From Priapulus caudatus (lineage: Eukaryota > Priapulida > Priapulimorpha > Priapulimorphida > Priapulidae), in NCBI RefSeq assembly GCF_000485595.1, contig NW_014577564.1, positions 42,429 to 73,871 on the forward strand: a DNA stretch of 31,443 bases, in the 5' to 3' direction. The position numbers and the translations under genes are program-made. Shown here piece after piece: positions 8,918-18,110 of this stretch. Positions within the stretch are counted from its first letter, which is position 1. Each line of letters starts with the position of its first letter. Below the pieces are notes generated by a model, which saw nothing but the letters and a program-made list of their open reading frames with translations, did not search any database and was not told the origin of the DNA.

Positions 8918-11900
8918 GCGTGTGTGTAAGTGTGTGAATATGTGTGGTACGTATTAGTATAAACTCAGATTAGACTGCGTAACCTAAAAATAAATATAAG
9001 CCTGATTATTTTTGCTGCGGCAAAAATACTTCCTTTCTATACTGTGTATTTCTTAAAGTTATCGAGCGTCGATAATGGAATATATATATATATATAGATA
9101 TATATAGATATAGATATATAGATATAGCGATAAATATAGATATAGATATATCTATAATTATATAGATATAGATATAGATATATAGATATAGCTATAGAAA
9201 GATATAGAAAGATATAGATATAGATATAGATATAGATATATCGATATCAGGAGTAGATAATAGGGAATTCCCTATTATCTACTCCTGATAGTGATACATA
9301 TAGATATCGATATGGACATGGATATAGATATATAAGGTCTCGAGCTATCTAATAGCATGGAGTGGAGAGTAGGGGAGAGAGCGAAAGGGAAAGAGGTAGA
9401 GATATAGCGAGAGCTAGAGCGCAAGAGAAAAATCGAGAGAGAGAGCGACAGAAAGAGAGGAAAGGAGCGAAAGAAAGGGAGAGAAGAGAGAGAGAGAGAG
9501 AGGTGCGTGTGATTTGTCATTCTATTTGCGCGCATCGATTGATTGCCAGCGTTCTTGCGTGTGCTCAATTTTCGCATCGAATTGGTGTATTTTTTATAAT
9601 ATTTCTATATCCACCTTTCGATCATCGTTTCTACTCTCTTATCACACAACAGATACATCGTTACGTCGGCTGTTATTTCAAAATGTTACACCCCTATCAT
9701 ACAAGAGATATCGGTTTTAGTCGGTTGTTATTTCTTTAAAATAGCGCGTACGGCACGTGCAGAAATCGTCTGCAGCTAGCTCCCAGCTATTCCGCGTTCG
9801 CAACCGGGAAGTAATTGCGCCATAAACGGTCAACATTCATAATATGCTAACAATAACGTGCTCACCCGCTTAACTGCGCCTCACCTCGTACGCATGATTA
9901 TATACAGTCAAACATGCATATAACGGTCATTAAAAAACAACAACAAAACTACCTTTATTGACAGACGACCGCTCTATAGAGGTGCTTTAACTTTATAAGT
10001 GCAACTCAAAGGAAACGCCAAAAGTGGCCATTAAGGAACAGTGGCTACTCTATAGAAGTGACCGCTAACACAGGTTTGACTGTATAAAGCCACTGTGACA
10101 TTTATAATCAGACAGAGAACATGCTATCTCAGACTTTCTCTGCAGTTCGCCTCATCATCTCCTTAGATGATTACTGTAATTACGTTTTTTGTTCATTCGA
10201 ATCTGTATCCACCTTAGAATGTAAAGCGAATGTGATGTACTATAATTGAACATCTACGTTTCGTAGCGCCCCCTGTAGGCGCATTTACGGACAGGAGCGG
10301 GAAAAAGCGAGACGACGCTCGAGAGGGTCTAGAAACACATCTCCGTTATTCGACAGTCAAATTCTCAGGCGGGCGAAGGTTTCGCGTATCGCTTTTCTCA
10401 CGTTTAGAAACTCTAAGCATAACAGGAATCACGATCGCACAGAGAGAGCGAAGCTTGTTCTCTCAGCCTTCGATTCGATGACGCGTCAGATCTCCGAACG
10501 AGCGGAAAGATCGGTCGCGCCCTCACATGCCCTTACTTGGCGACATCGGAGACCCTTCCTCATCCGGCGCCGGTTGCAGCTTCTTCTGGACGTCGGCTGG
10601 CAACGGTTCGTCGCCCTCCTCGACGGCTGGGGCTTCCGGTGGCGGCAGGTTTGGATCCGGTATGTACTCGCCCTCTACCGGCACGTAGGCGGTCGGCTGT
10701 CGTTCGGGTAGAGGCGGCACGTACGACGGCTGCCAGACGTTCTTCTTCTTCTTTTCGGCCTCCTCCATTTTGGGCATCTTGAAGACGAGATTCTGCAGAG
10801 CGTCGGAGCCGGCGATGTGCGTCACCGTCTCGCGCTTAGTCCTCGTGATCTCGACACCGTCCTTCTGCTGCTTCGCCGTCTCCGTCGTCGTTTCGACGGT
10901 CTTTAGCGCACCAGATGGCAGCACCTCCTGATGCGTTGACGTAACCGCTGGGTCTTTTTGCCAAGGCAGCTTCGCCGGGGCCTAGAACAGATGGAATGTG
11001 ATGATCAGCGATGGTAGGAGAACAGTTTGTTTATAAACAACTACGCTTGTTGTCTTTCTTTCTGCTCTGTCAATTAAAGATCAAATGAATAGATTCGAAG
11101 ATAAAATATATGAAATCACTTAGGCCCCTACACAAATTATTCTAGTAGAAACTATTATTAATCCAGTAACCTGTCGTTATTGAATTCATCAATAGTCTTT
11201 ATAAGGTGACTAAGTTTTTTCCCCGAGCTTGGCAAGCACCCGAACACCACCATGTACTTAATCTTACCTTGAGTTTAAATTATCTTGTGATCCCCTCCAT
11301 ACATTTATGGACGTTAAACACGGCTATAAAGTTAAGGCTACGTTATAAACGCGTGCAGTAAACGCATGTGCCCACGTATCAGGTTATATCTGCGGCTACT
11401 ATTAGCCACGGGGCTGGATCAGTGATTAAACTCACACCAGTGATGCAAGAATCAGCTTGCCAAACGCATTTAACTTTCGTCTAGATCATTAAGGCATTAG
11501 ATTTGTTGCAACGAGTTATCGATAACAATAATCGTCAAATGGGTTGTCAAGAATCAACGGTGTATATCTCTCAAACAACACAATCATAATTGGTGATCGT
11601 TTCTCACACAAGACAAGCATAAACTGCGCATATCCTACACACAAGGCAAACATCAACATCGGGTTTCTTATAGACCCCTAACATCAACAATATTATTATG
11701 TCTCACACACAATGCAACCACCAGCAATGGTTGTCTCTCACACACAAGGCGTGCATCAACAATGATTTATGTCACACACAAAACAAGAATAGTGGTGGTC
11801 TCGCACACAGACAGGTCTGTCATCAACAGTGGCTATAGCTGTCTCCCACACACAGAGCAACCATCATTAGTTTATGAATTGTACAGAGATTGGCCGAGAT

Positions 11901-12514
11901 TGTCTCTCATACAAGGCAAGCACCAACAGCTAGTGTATATCTCATACACAAGGGGACCATCATCAATGATACACAATAACGAATTGTCTTACAATCAGAG
12001 CAGCATTAATCAACTGTTATCTCATACACAGAAAGGTTCAGTCATCATCAGTTGTCTCTCACACACTAGGCAAGTATCAACAGCGATGGTCTCTCATACA
12101 CTAGGCAAGACTAAACAGCGGTTGTCTCTCACACACACTAGGCAAGTATCAACAGCGATGGTCTCTCACACACTAGGCAAGTATCAACAGCGGTTGTCTC
12201 TCACACACTAGGCAAGTATCAACAGCGGCTGTCTCTCACACACTAGGCAAGTATCAACAGCGGCTGTCTCTCACACACCAGGCAAGTAGCAACAGCGGCT
12301 GTCTCTCACACACTAGGCAAGCCTATTCAGCGGTTGCCTCTCACACACTAGGCAGGTATCAACATCAGGCCGTTACCTGGTGCGACCCGGCTTGCGGCGG
12401 CGCGGGGGCCATGCCCGGCATGGCGACGGATCCCTTCTGCATCCAGGCGGGCACTGCGCTCGGCTGCTGTTGCTGTGGCTTCATCCAAGGAAGCTGCGAC
12501 TGTGTCTGACTCAT
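5355..12514 (-). CDS. Synaptopodin/SYNPO2-like Pro-Trp repeat protein, 4 coding exons
   Basis: Coding exons are 12514-12377, 10981-10537, 8311-7691 and 6880-5355 (minus strand). Junction phases are 0, 1 and 1, and all agree, giving 909 residues. Exon 2 has acidic Pro-rich text ([20 protein letters not shown], residues 128-147). Exon 3 has two related basic boxes: [19 protein letters not shown] (236-254) and [18 protein letters not shown] (334-351). The F-KRR-RAKK pattern resembles, from memory, the box in SYNPO2, SYNPO2L and synaptopodin, which bind actin and alpha-actinin at Z-discs and stress fibres. A Pro-Trp motif (LPWMK, PAWMQ, LPWQK, VPWNK, APWRQ) recurs in exons 1, 2 and 4, which ties the exons into one gene. 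No PDZ, LIM or membrane segment is seen. Family assignment is inference; the gene model itself is well supported. Confidence 0.75.
5780..6010 (-). repeat. Coding 15-bp repeat with frame-breaking 14-bp units
   Basis: Many copies of a 15-bp unit (GGGGCTTGTGGCTGT on the plus strand). In one minus-strand frame it reads QPQAP, in another HSHKP and in the third TATSP. At about 5846-5873, and again nearer 5790, units lose one G and become 14 bp, which moves the QPQA text from frame to frame. Confidence 0.85.
6250..6390 (-). repeat. Coding 45-bp tandem repeat, three copies
   Basis: Three essentially identical 45-bp units, each encoding [15 protein letters not shown] on the minus strand. The period is a multiple of three, so copy-number change here keeps the reading frame. 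Confidence 0.9.
6881..7690 (-). other. Intron 3 of the Pro-Trp gene
   Basis: 810 bases bounded by GTGCGT and TTTGTAG. AT-rich unique sequence; I see no repeat or RNA gene in it. Confidence 0.7.
7691..8311 (-). CDS. Exon 3, with two basic actin-binding-type boxes
   Basis: The acceptor is CTCTCCCGCAG before 8311. The donor GTGCGT begins at 7690; it is weaker but is the one that gives the phase exon 4 needs. The 206 codons include [20 protein letters not shown] (212-231), the first box [19 protein letters not shown], an Asp/Ala/Ser linker, then [18 protein letters not shown] and a closing FNVKPKGW (391-398). The two boxes about 98 residues apart look like an internal duplication. The exon is GC-rich compared with its introns, as expected of constrained coding sequence. 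Confidence 0.82.
8354..8396. repeat. GT microsatellite near intron 2 acceptor
   Basis: Uninterrupted GT of about 40 bases. In the gene's sense it is a CA tract ending about 43 bases before the exon 3 acceptor. Confidence 0.95.
8397..8871. repeat. Degenerate GGTTAG/GATTAG hexamer tract, telomere-like
   Basis: Over 8397-8719 and again over 8817-8871 the sequence is built from hexamer-like words such as GGGTTA, GGATTA, GAGTTA and GGTTAA, with several exact TTAGGG. It is bounded on both sides by GT tracts and interrupted once by the TTAA-flanked MITE. The animal telomere repeat is TTAGGG, so this looks like a decayed interstitial tract or an independent hexamer satellite. Confidence 0.8.
8720..8816. 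mobile_element. 89-bp foldback MITE with TTAA target duplication
   Basis: Inverted arms of about 36 bases (GCCCGGCGCACACGTGAGTT at the left; the right arm is its near-complement, differing at a few bases) enclose a loop of about 20 bases. TTAA stands directly outside both ends (8720-8723 and 8813-8816), the target choice of piggyBac-type elements. The interruption of the hexamer tract confirms insertion. Confidence 0.85.
8872..8914. repeat. GT microsatellite
   Basis: Uninterrupted GT of about 43 bases, followed by looser GTGT-rich sequence to about 8947. Confidence 0.95.
9081..9345. repeat. GATATA satellite-like tract
   Basis: Repeats of GATATA and TAGATA with small variants, interrupted by the perfect palindrome at 9245-9290. 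Confidence 0.9.
9245..9290. repeat. 46-bp perfect palindrome, AGTAGATAATA family copy 1
   Basis: Both halves are exact reverse complements with no loop, centred on GAATTC (9265-9270). Each half contains AGTAGATAATAGGG. The second palindrome at 13016-13059 and the half at about 16903-16925 share the same core. It is inserted in the GATATA tract. Confidence 0.95.
9365..9505. repeat. GA-rich purine tract
   Basis: Almost pure purine sequence (GAGA, GAAAG) on the plus strand, which makes the Arg/Glu-rich frame seen across it. Confidence 0.9.
9903..10084. mobile_element. 178-bp mariner-type MITE, TA target duplication
   Basis: The left end CAGTCAAACATG (from 9905) and right end complementary to CAGTCAAACCTG (to 10082) are each flanked by TA, the Tc1/mariner target. 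The interior has diverged short words such as CTCTATAGAGG and AGTGGCCATTAAGGAACAG arranged in quasi-repeats. It has no transposase. Related fragments occur at 3473-3545 and 30818-30900. Confidence 0.8.
10537..10981 (-). CDS. Exon 2 of the Pro-Trp gene
   Basis: The acceptor is TTCTAG before 10981 and the donor is GTAAGG at 10536. The 445 bases are 148 codons plus one base, joining exon 1 in phase 0 and exon 3 in phase 1. The text begins [11 protein letters not shown] (third Trp motif) and includes a Thr/Lys/Glu-rich segment. A charged stretch ([13 protein letters not shown], about residues 114-126) is followed by Pro-rich [12 protein letters not shown] and then acidic sequence. Without the donor the frame would stop six bases into the intron's open extension (KGM stop), so the phase match with exon 3 is what decides this boundary. 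Confidence 0.8.
10982..12376 (-). other. Intron 1 of the Pro-Trp gene
   Basis: 1395 bases with GTAACG donor and TTCTAG acceptor. The donor-proximal 800 bases (11560-12371) are the 35-bp minisatellite; the rest is AT-rich unique sequence with no feature I recognise. Confidence 0.8.
11560..12371. repeat. 35-bp minisatellite abutting the exon 1 donor
   Basis: Tandem units of about 35 bp (GGTTGTCTCTCACACACTAG, then GCAAGTATCAACAGC). They are nearly uniform from about 12055 to 12371 and grow more diverged and variable in length towards 11560. The uniform end stops within about five bases of the GTAACG donor at 12376. The Ser/His/Thr-rich frame at 11762-12211 is produced by the repeat and is not a gene. 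Confidence 0.92.
12377..12514 (-). CDS. Exon 1 (first coding exon) of the Pro-Trp gene
   Basis: 46 codons starting [20 protein letters not shown] and ending in CAG before a GTAACG donor (intron starts at 12376), phase 0. It holds the first two Trp motifs, LPWMK (residues 8-12) and PAWMQ (22-26). A good acceptor (TGTCTTGCAG) puts the exon boundary at 12538, and the eight codons between it and the ATG are open (SLTAAAAT). Translation could therefore start in an upstream exon; I chose the ATG at 12514 because no upstream coding exon is visible. Confidence 0.75.
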
Positions 12515-13015
12515 CGTGGCTGCTGCGGCAGTGAGACTCTGCAAGACATCATATATAAATACGCAGCAACTATCGGCACGTGTCCCACGATCACACAGCT
12601 GCGCGGCAGATGAGAACGAGGAGTACCATGCAAGTACACGCAAGTGTGTAGTTCGTGCAGGGTGCGACTGGGACGTATTGGATGTAGGCGTAGACGGGAC
12701 ACCGTCAGCCGCACCAACTAGTACGCACATGGCGAATCGCATCGACTGGTGACAGTCTGGGATTGTGTTTGGCAAATGATGACCGTGTTGTGAAGTCTTT
12801 CGGGTGGGAAGGTCTCAATCGTCATTGCATTGACGGCCTCACTGCCCCCAGGCCAGTTATAATCCATATCTCTCTATCTGATAAATACTATTTTCTTAAG
12901 TTTAGAAAAAGTACCGCGAGAGTTGTCGAATTGTCTCGTTATTTCAACTACTACAGGAACGCGAACCACTGTTGGAAATTAGTTGATCAATCATCACATA
13001 TATAAATACACATAC

Positions 13016-13059
13016 TATCAAGAGTAGATAATAACAATTGTTATTATCTACTCTTGATA
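13016..13059. repeat. 44-bp perfect palindrome, AGTAGATAATA family copy 2
   Basis: Exact two-fold symmetry centred on CAATTG (13035-13040), each half carrying TATCAAGAGTAGATAATAA. It differs from copy 1 (9245-9290) in the centre and at one outer base but keeps the same order and length within 2 bp. Confidence 0.95.
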
Positions 13060-13337
13060 CTATACAATACCACGTAGATAGCGTGGATACCTCACGACGT
13101 TTGTGTACACGCCGGCAATGATGTATAAAATAACGGGACGCAGAGATGGGCCCTTCATTCCAGAGTTAAAATACAATTGTGCGGTAGGTGCGTGCACGTG
13201 TACACACTCCATCATGTTAAAAACCGCAATTTCAACTGACAGGCAGTTGCTTGATCGGGTGGATTTTTGCACATCAGCGTTATTCGAATACAACAAGCCG
13301 CGGTCTTAGATGGTGTACGAGATGTATGCATGTACGT

Positions 13338-13440
13338 GCGTGTGTGCGTGCGTGCGTACGTGCGTGCGCGTATGAGTATACGTGAGTGCGCGTGTGCGTA
13401 CGTGTGTGCGCGTGTGCGAGTGCGTTTACGTATGCGCCTG
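13338..13440. repeat. CGTGTGCG alternating tract
   Basis: About 100 bases of GTGCGTGC, GTGTGCG and related words, alternating purine-pyrimidine for most of its length. Confidence 0.9.
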
Positions 13441-14221
13441 TGTCTGTCTGTCTGATTGCTGACATGTATATAAAATTTCAACAAGTTCCGCGATTAGGGC
13501 TCTCGCCTGCGTTTCACAAAGCTCCGTTCGTCAAAATCGCAGTATTTGCGAGTGAGATTTTTCCCAACGCTCCTTTCGCTAAAATTCTCCGCTAAGTAGC
13601 GGATAACTTGACGGATAACTTTGGTGTTACCCGGAATACGTTACGCAAATCTCGTCTAAAAGTTGTAAATCACGAGGCAAGACGATCGTTACTATTAACA
13701 TGACTTCTAGAGATATTGCCTTAGTAATTACATGTAACCGCACGCACGTACGCACGCACGCACGTGTTCACACCGCACCCGAAGAGTAGCGGTGTGCCTA
13801 GCTACCATTCCCGGCGACTACAGTACCAACCACAGAGCGGCATCTAGCGGAACCTCTAGTTCACTATCGGCATCTAAGGTATGTGAACGTGCTATGTACC
13901 CATCCGCACTGTTACGGCGGCTCGTCTCAGATCAAGGTTTTGTCCCCGGTGTTTGTCACCAAGGCAACTGCCAATTACAACTAGCGTAACAAAGATATCG
14001 TCAAGTAATCGCCGCTACGTCCGCTGCGAGTTGCTGGTTAACATCGGGTCCAGCCAATAGCAGCGTTTTGCAGTAATACTTGGCTACAGTAGGATTTCAT
14101 CTGCGCTATGGCGGCAGTACGGTCTGTATAAATACATGCGGTTGCATTTTAAGCCACTCGGAATTACTGGAGTTCGTAAACTGAAACCTAGCTAAGCCAC
14201 GATGAATCACTTCCGAAGAGA

Positions 14222-14376
14222 CCGCGAGAGGGAGAGAGAGACGGAGAGAGGGGGAGAGGGGGAGCGAGAGATAGAGAGAGGTAGACAGACGGAAAGACAG
14301 AGAGAAGGAAAGAGAGCGAGAGAGAGAGAGAGACAGAGAGAAGGAAAGAGAGACAGACAGACAGAGAAAGAGAGAG
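14222..14376. repeat. GAGA/GACAGA purine-rich tract
   Basis: Near-pure GA with interspersed GACAGACAG; the plus-strand Arg/Glu frame over it is an artefact. Confidence 0.9.
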
Positions 14377-14610
14377 AGGGGCGATAACGATTCATCAGTA
14401 AAAGCAAAGGTGCAAGAAGTTTTATGACGTCACCAATGACCAATCAACCAGGTGGCGCTGCCTTACAACCATGAACACGTCGTTTATCAATCGGGTGGCG
14501 CCGCTAAAAGCATTGTGAGTTCACCATAATTATATCAGAATCCCACGCTCATAGGATTACACTGATTTCTTCATTTACTCACCAGGCGTCTTCTATTATT
14601 TAACAGCTGA

Positions 14611-14615
14611 TATAT

Positions 14616-14659
<44 letters not shown>

Positions 14660-14661
14660 GG

Positions 14662-14693
<32 letters not shown>

Positions 14694-14706
14694 GTCGCGT
14701 GTGTGT
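14611..14706. repeat. Compound TA / GT / GCGT microsatellite
   Basis: A TA run, then GTGTGT, then about eight copies of GCGT, then GTGTGT again. Confidence 0.92.
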
Positions 14707-15552
14707 ATTAGTCAGGTGGAATTGTGAGTTAAATAAAGGCTACAGTGAATGATTACGTAAAGATTGCAGTCTGTCCGGACGTTCTTGTCTTACAGACTAA
14801 TGCGTAAGGGGCTAAAGCTGCCGTTACCAACTAGCTTAGACTGAACTCTACCCGCGAGAAGTAAAAAGATACGATGTACGAGGGTGACAACAGCTAATAG
14901 AATAGCGCGATGACGTCAGCTGACGCCTGGTCAGTCGATGGCCAATGTTAAATGTTAAATGTTAAAAGTCAACACATTTCCATCTCACGATCGCAACGTT
15001 CAGAATGGATAATTTTCTCGCATTCTGTAAGATCCGGGTGAAATCTAACACGAAGAATCGTAACGCGAAATCATCAGAAAAAAATCATCAAACATCAGAA
15101 ACTGACAAAAATGAGAGGATGAATTTTTTGAAGTGATAAATCGTTAGGTGGCGTCAACCTAGAGAAACCCCACCGAACAACTCTTGACAGGCGAACGAAC
15201 AGGCACCATGCCACACAGCTTCACGATGCACAGATGTTTGGGGGGAGGTGAGGGGGGGGTGCTACATTACGTTGATTGCAACATTGGAATAGAACGACTC
15301 GGCTGATGCCCTATTACGTGAGGATCAACATATTTCCATCTTCATGTGTTTCACGTCTACTAATGACCCGTGTCCACCCGAGCTTTATCCAATTATATTC
15401 GTTTTCTCTTATTGTGACGCGTGTGTACGAGTAGCCATTGACTGGATAAGAATATTCAGTGAACCCTGGTAGGCCCTACTGGAATGCTACAGCGAAATTT
15501 ACTTGTTATGTTGTCTTAATTCTAAGCGCAGTAGATCTTCTATCGCCGCCCT

Positions 15553-15721
15553 TGCTATCTTTCTCTCGTTTGTGCGCGCGCTCTCTCCTTTTCTCCCCTC
15601 CCCCTCTTCTCCTCCTCCTCCTCCTCTCTCTCTCTTGCTCTGTCGCGCTTTCTCTCTGGCTTCTCTTTCGCGAGGTCTCTCGTCCCTCTCCCGTTGTCTC
15701 TCTCGGTATTTTTCTCTCGTT

Positions 15722-15774
<53 letters not shown>

Positions 15775-15803
15775 TTCTCCTCTCTCTCCTCTCCTCTCTC
15801 TTC

Positions 15804-15841
<38 letters not shown>

Positions 15842-15955
15842 GTTAACTCTCATCTCATCTCTGTCTTTTCTCTCTTCTCTTTGCTTGTTTCTTAGCATTA
15901 TCTTGTTTTTCCTTTCCTCGTCTCTCTCTCTCTCTCCATCCATTCTTTTCCCTCC
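15553..15955. repeat. CT-rich pyrimidine tract
   Basis: About 400 bases that are mostly TCTC and TCTCC on the plus strand, with a clean CT run at about 15725-15765 and another at about 15808-15838. The long Ser/Leu frame (plus) and Arg/Glu frame (minus) arise from it. Confidence 0.92.
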
Positions 15956-16011
15956 TCACCCATTCTCCCCTGTTATCGCGTATCTGCGTGTCTGTTTGAC
16001 GTGTCGTTCTG

Positions 16012-16112
16012 CGTCTGTCTGCCTGTCTGCCTGTCTGTCTGCCTGTCTGGCCTGTCTGTCTGCCTGTCTGCCTGCCCGTCTGCCTGCCCTGCCTGTCTGT
16101 CTGTCCTGTCTG
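16012..16112. repeat. CTGT/CTGC tetranucleotide tract
   Basis: Repeated TGTCTGCC and CTGTCTGT words for about 100 bases, continuing the pyrimidine-rich domain. Confidence 0.9.
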
Positions 16113-16902
16113 TAGGACACAGCATTGCACGCACGGACTACGAACGCGTACACGCTAACGCACGAACATACAGCCGCGCACGAACGCACGCGACGCACGT
16201 AAGTATATATTGCATGTATATGTAAGGTCTGAATGTCATTCCTTCCTAAAAAAATTCATTCTTCCTGCGAATATTAGCGGACGCTTCTTCCTCTGCAATT
16301 ATTACTCGCTTGCAGTGAGACAATAGTTACATATTATTATATACGATCACGCAAGCTTAGTCTTTTATCGAAACACGGCCAGCTCAGTGATGAGAACCGC
16401 ATATTTAAAAAGGGAGAAGTGGAAGCTGTACCTTCGCACAGACCACTGAACTGTAAAGGGCGCGGCTTTCTAGTGCGCGAAAACACCGATGGTGTGTCCG
16501 AGCCGCGAAAATCATAAACTGTAGAACAAGAGCGGCGACATAAAAAGATACCGTGGCAAGTTGCCAACGAGTTAATCGGTCGACTGTTCTTAGCCCGTAA
16601 AGAAGTGTTTGGCTGTTAGTCTAGAGATTAAATGTATACTAATACTTACTTTTCGCTTCACCTTTCTTCTCTCGCCCCTCTCCTCCCCGCATGCTTACAT
16701 ACGACGCATCACGCAGCATACACGCGCGCGTGGTGCGCGCGCCGCGGTCATCTTGTCTTAATCGTTGTAATTACGGGCGTACCGAATATAAAACAAGGCA
16801 ATATCGAGCCTCCAAAGATGAAAAATTACACCGTATCTAGTACAGACGCTACACGGCGTAACACGCGTACAGACGTACCACACATCACACTATATATATA
16901 TA

Positions 16903-16925
16903 TATCAGAAGTAGATAATAGGGAA
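16903..16925. repeat. Half-copy of the AGTAGATAATA palindrome
   Basis: TATCAGAAGTAGATAATAGG plus three further bases matches the left half of copy 1 with one change, then diverges exactly at the centre into TA-rich sequence with no right half. It sits inside a TATATA stretch. Confidence 0.75.
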
Positions 16926-17496
16926 TGTATATATAATAATATATGTATAATATACGATGTAGACGCTGATGCTCATACGCGTCGCCGAATCGCGAGCAAA
17001 GGAAGCCCTCCTCCTGTATTCACTTGTCTTACGTGGTGAAGTCAATCATCCGACCTAGTTTCGCTCGCATCTTATCTGCTAGATGCCTTCTGCCATAACC
17101 AGTATGCTCGTGCGCGCCGCGCACTGCTTGTATTGCTTGCTGCGCGGTGTTTGTGCTGCCGGCTCTGCTACATTAGGAAACCGGAGGTACAGCGGTATCG
17201 AATCTCTCGACCAAATTTTCCGATCCCCTTCGCAGCGCAGCGCTCAGCAGCATCGCAGCTCTGTAGCCGTGACCGTCAGAGGTGAAACCAATAACAAACA
17301 GACGATGGCCTGTAAATAGTCTGACTGCAAAACGGGAGGGTGCGAATCGGCGCCGCACCCACGCCGCGGGCGATTCCGTCTGCTATATGAGTTAAGTGGA
17401 GCATGAAATTCCTCGGGCAAGCAGAAATTATCAGATGGTTTGTTTCTACGGCATCTGGCATCGTGTGTAAGGGTGTTCATGCACATTCTTCATTAT

Positions 17497-17626
17497 ACAC
17501 ACACACGACACACACACACACACACACACAGCACACACACACACACACACACACGCGTCGCCGCGCGCACACACACACACACCACACCACAACACACCAC
17601 ACACACACACACCACACACACACACA

Positions 17627-17663
<37 letters not shown>

Positions 17664-17665
17664 CA
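17497..17665. repeat. CA-rich microsatellite
   Basis: CACACA interspersed with CACCACAC and one CGCGTCGCCGCGCG island. Translations are His/Thr or Cys/Val repeats. Confidence 0.93.
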
Positions 17666-17854
17666 CACATATATGATACTATACTATATATAATATTTAA
17701 TATTACGACGTTACATCGCCTCTTCGCGCTTTCTGCCCCCCACCACCTCCTTCTCTTCCCTCCTCTCCTCTATACATATATATATAAATAATATACTATA
17801 CACACATATATATTATGTGCGTGCACGCCGCCCGAAATGCAGCTCGTGTTGCTG

Positions 17855-18110
17855 TGTGTGTGCTGTGTGTCGTGCCGCACAACTTCCCCAGCCCTGTGTG
17901 CTGTTGTGTGTGTGTGGGCTGTGTGCTGCTGTGTGTCGTGTGTGTGTGCGCGTGTTGCGTGTGTGTTTGTTGATTGTGTGTGTGTGTGTGTGTGTGCGTG
18001 TGTGTGTGTGCGTGTGTGTGTGTGCGCGCGTGTGTGTTTATGTGTACGCGCGCGCTCGTGTATGTGCCTGTGGATATGTGTACGCGCGCGCTCGTGTGTG
18101 TGTTTAGCTT
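17855..18110. repeat. GT-rich microsatellite with CGCGCG islands
   Basis: GTGTGT, GTGCGTGT and two copies of the segment TGTGTACGCGCGCGCTCGTG about 36 bases apart (near 18040 and 18077). Pyrimidine-rich CTCTCT sequence follows at about 18145-18280. Confidence 0.9.

Larger units (their letters stand above)
8312..10536 (-). other. Intron 2 of the Pro-Trp gene, repeat-filled
   Basis: 2225 bases with GTAAGG donor and CCCGCAG acceptor. It contains two GT tracts, a telomere-like hexamer tract, two MITEs, a GATATA tract, a perfect palindrome and a GA tract, listed separately. No coding sequence is seen; the Arg/Glu-rich frame at 9362-9739 comes from the GA tract. Confidence 0.8.

Noticed and set aside
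15459-16225. Ser/Leu-rich and Arg/Glu-rich long ORFs
   Set aside because: Direct translations of CT and CTGT microsatellites on the two strands.
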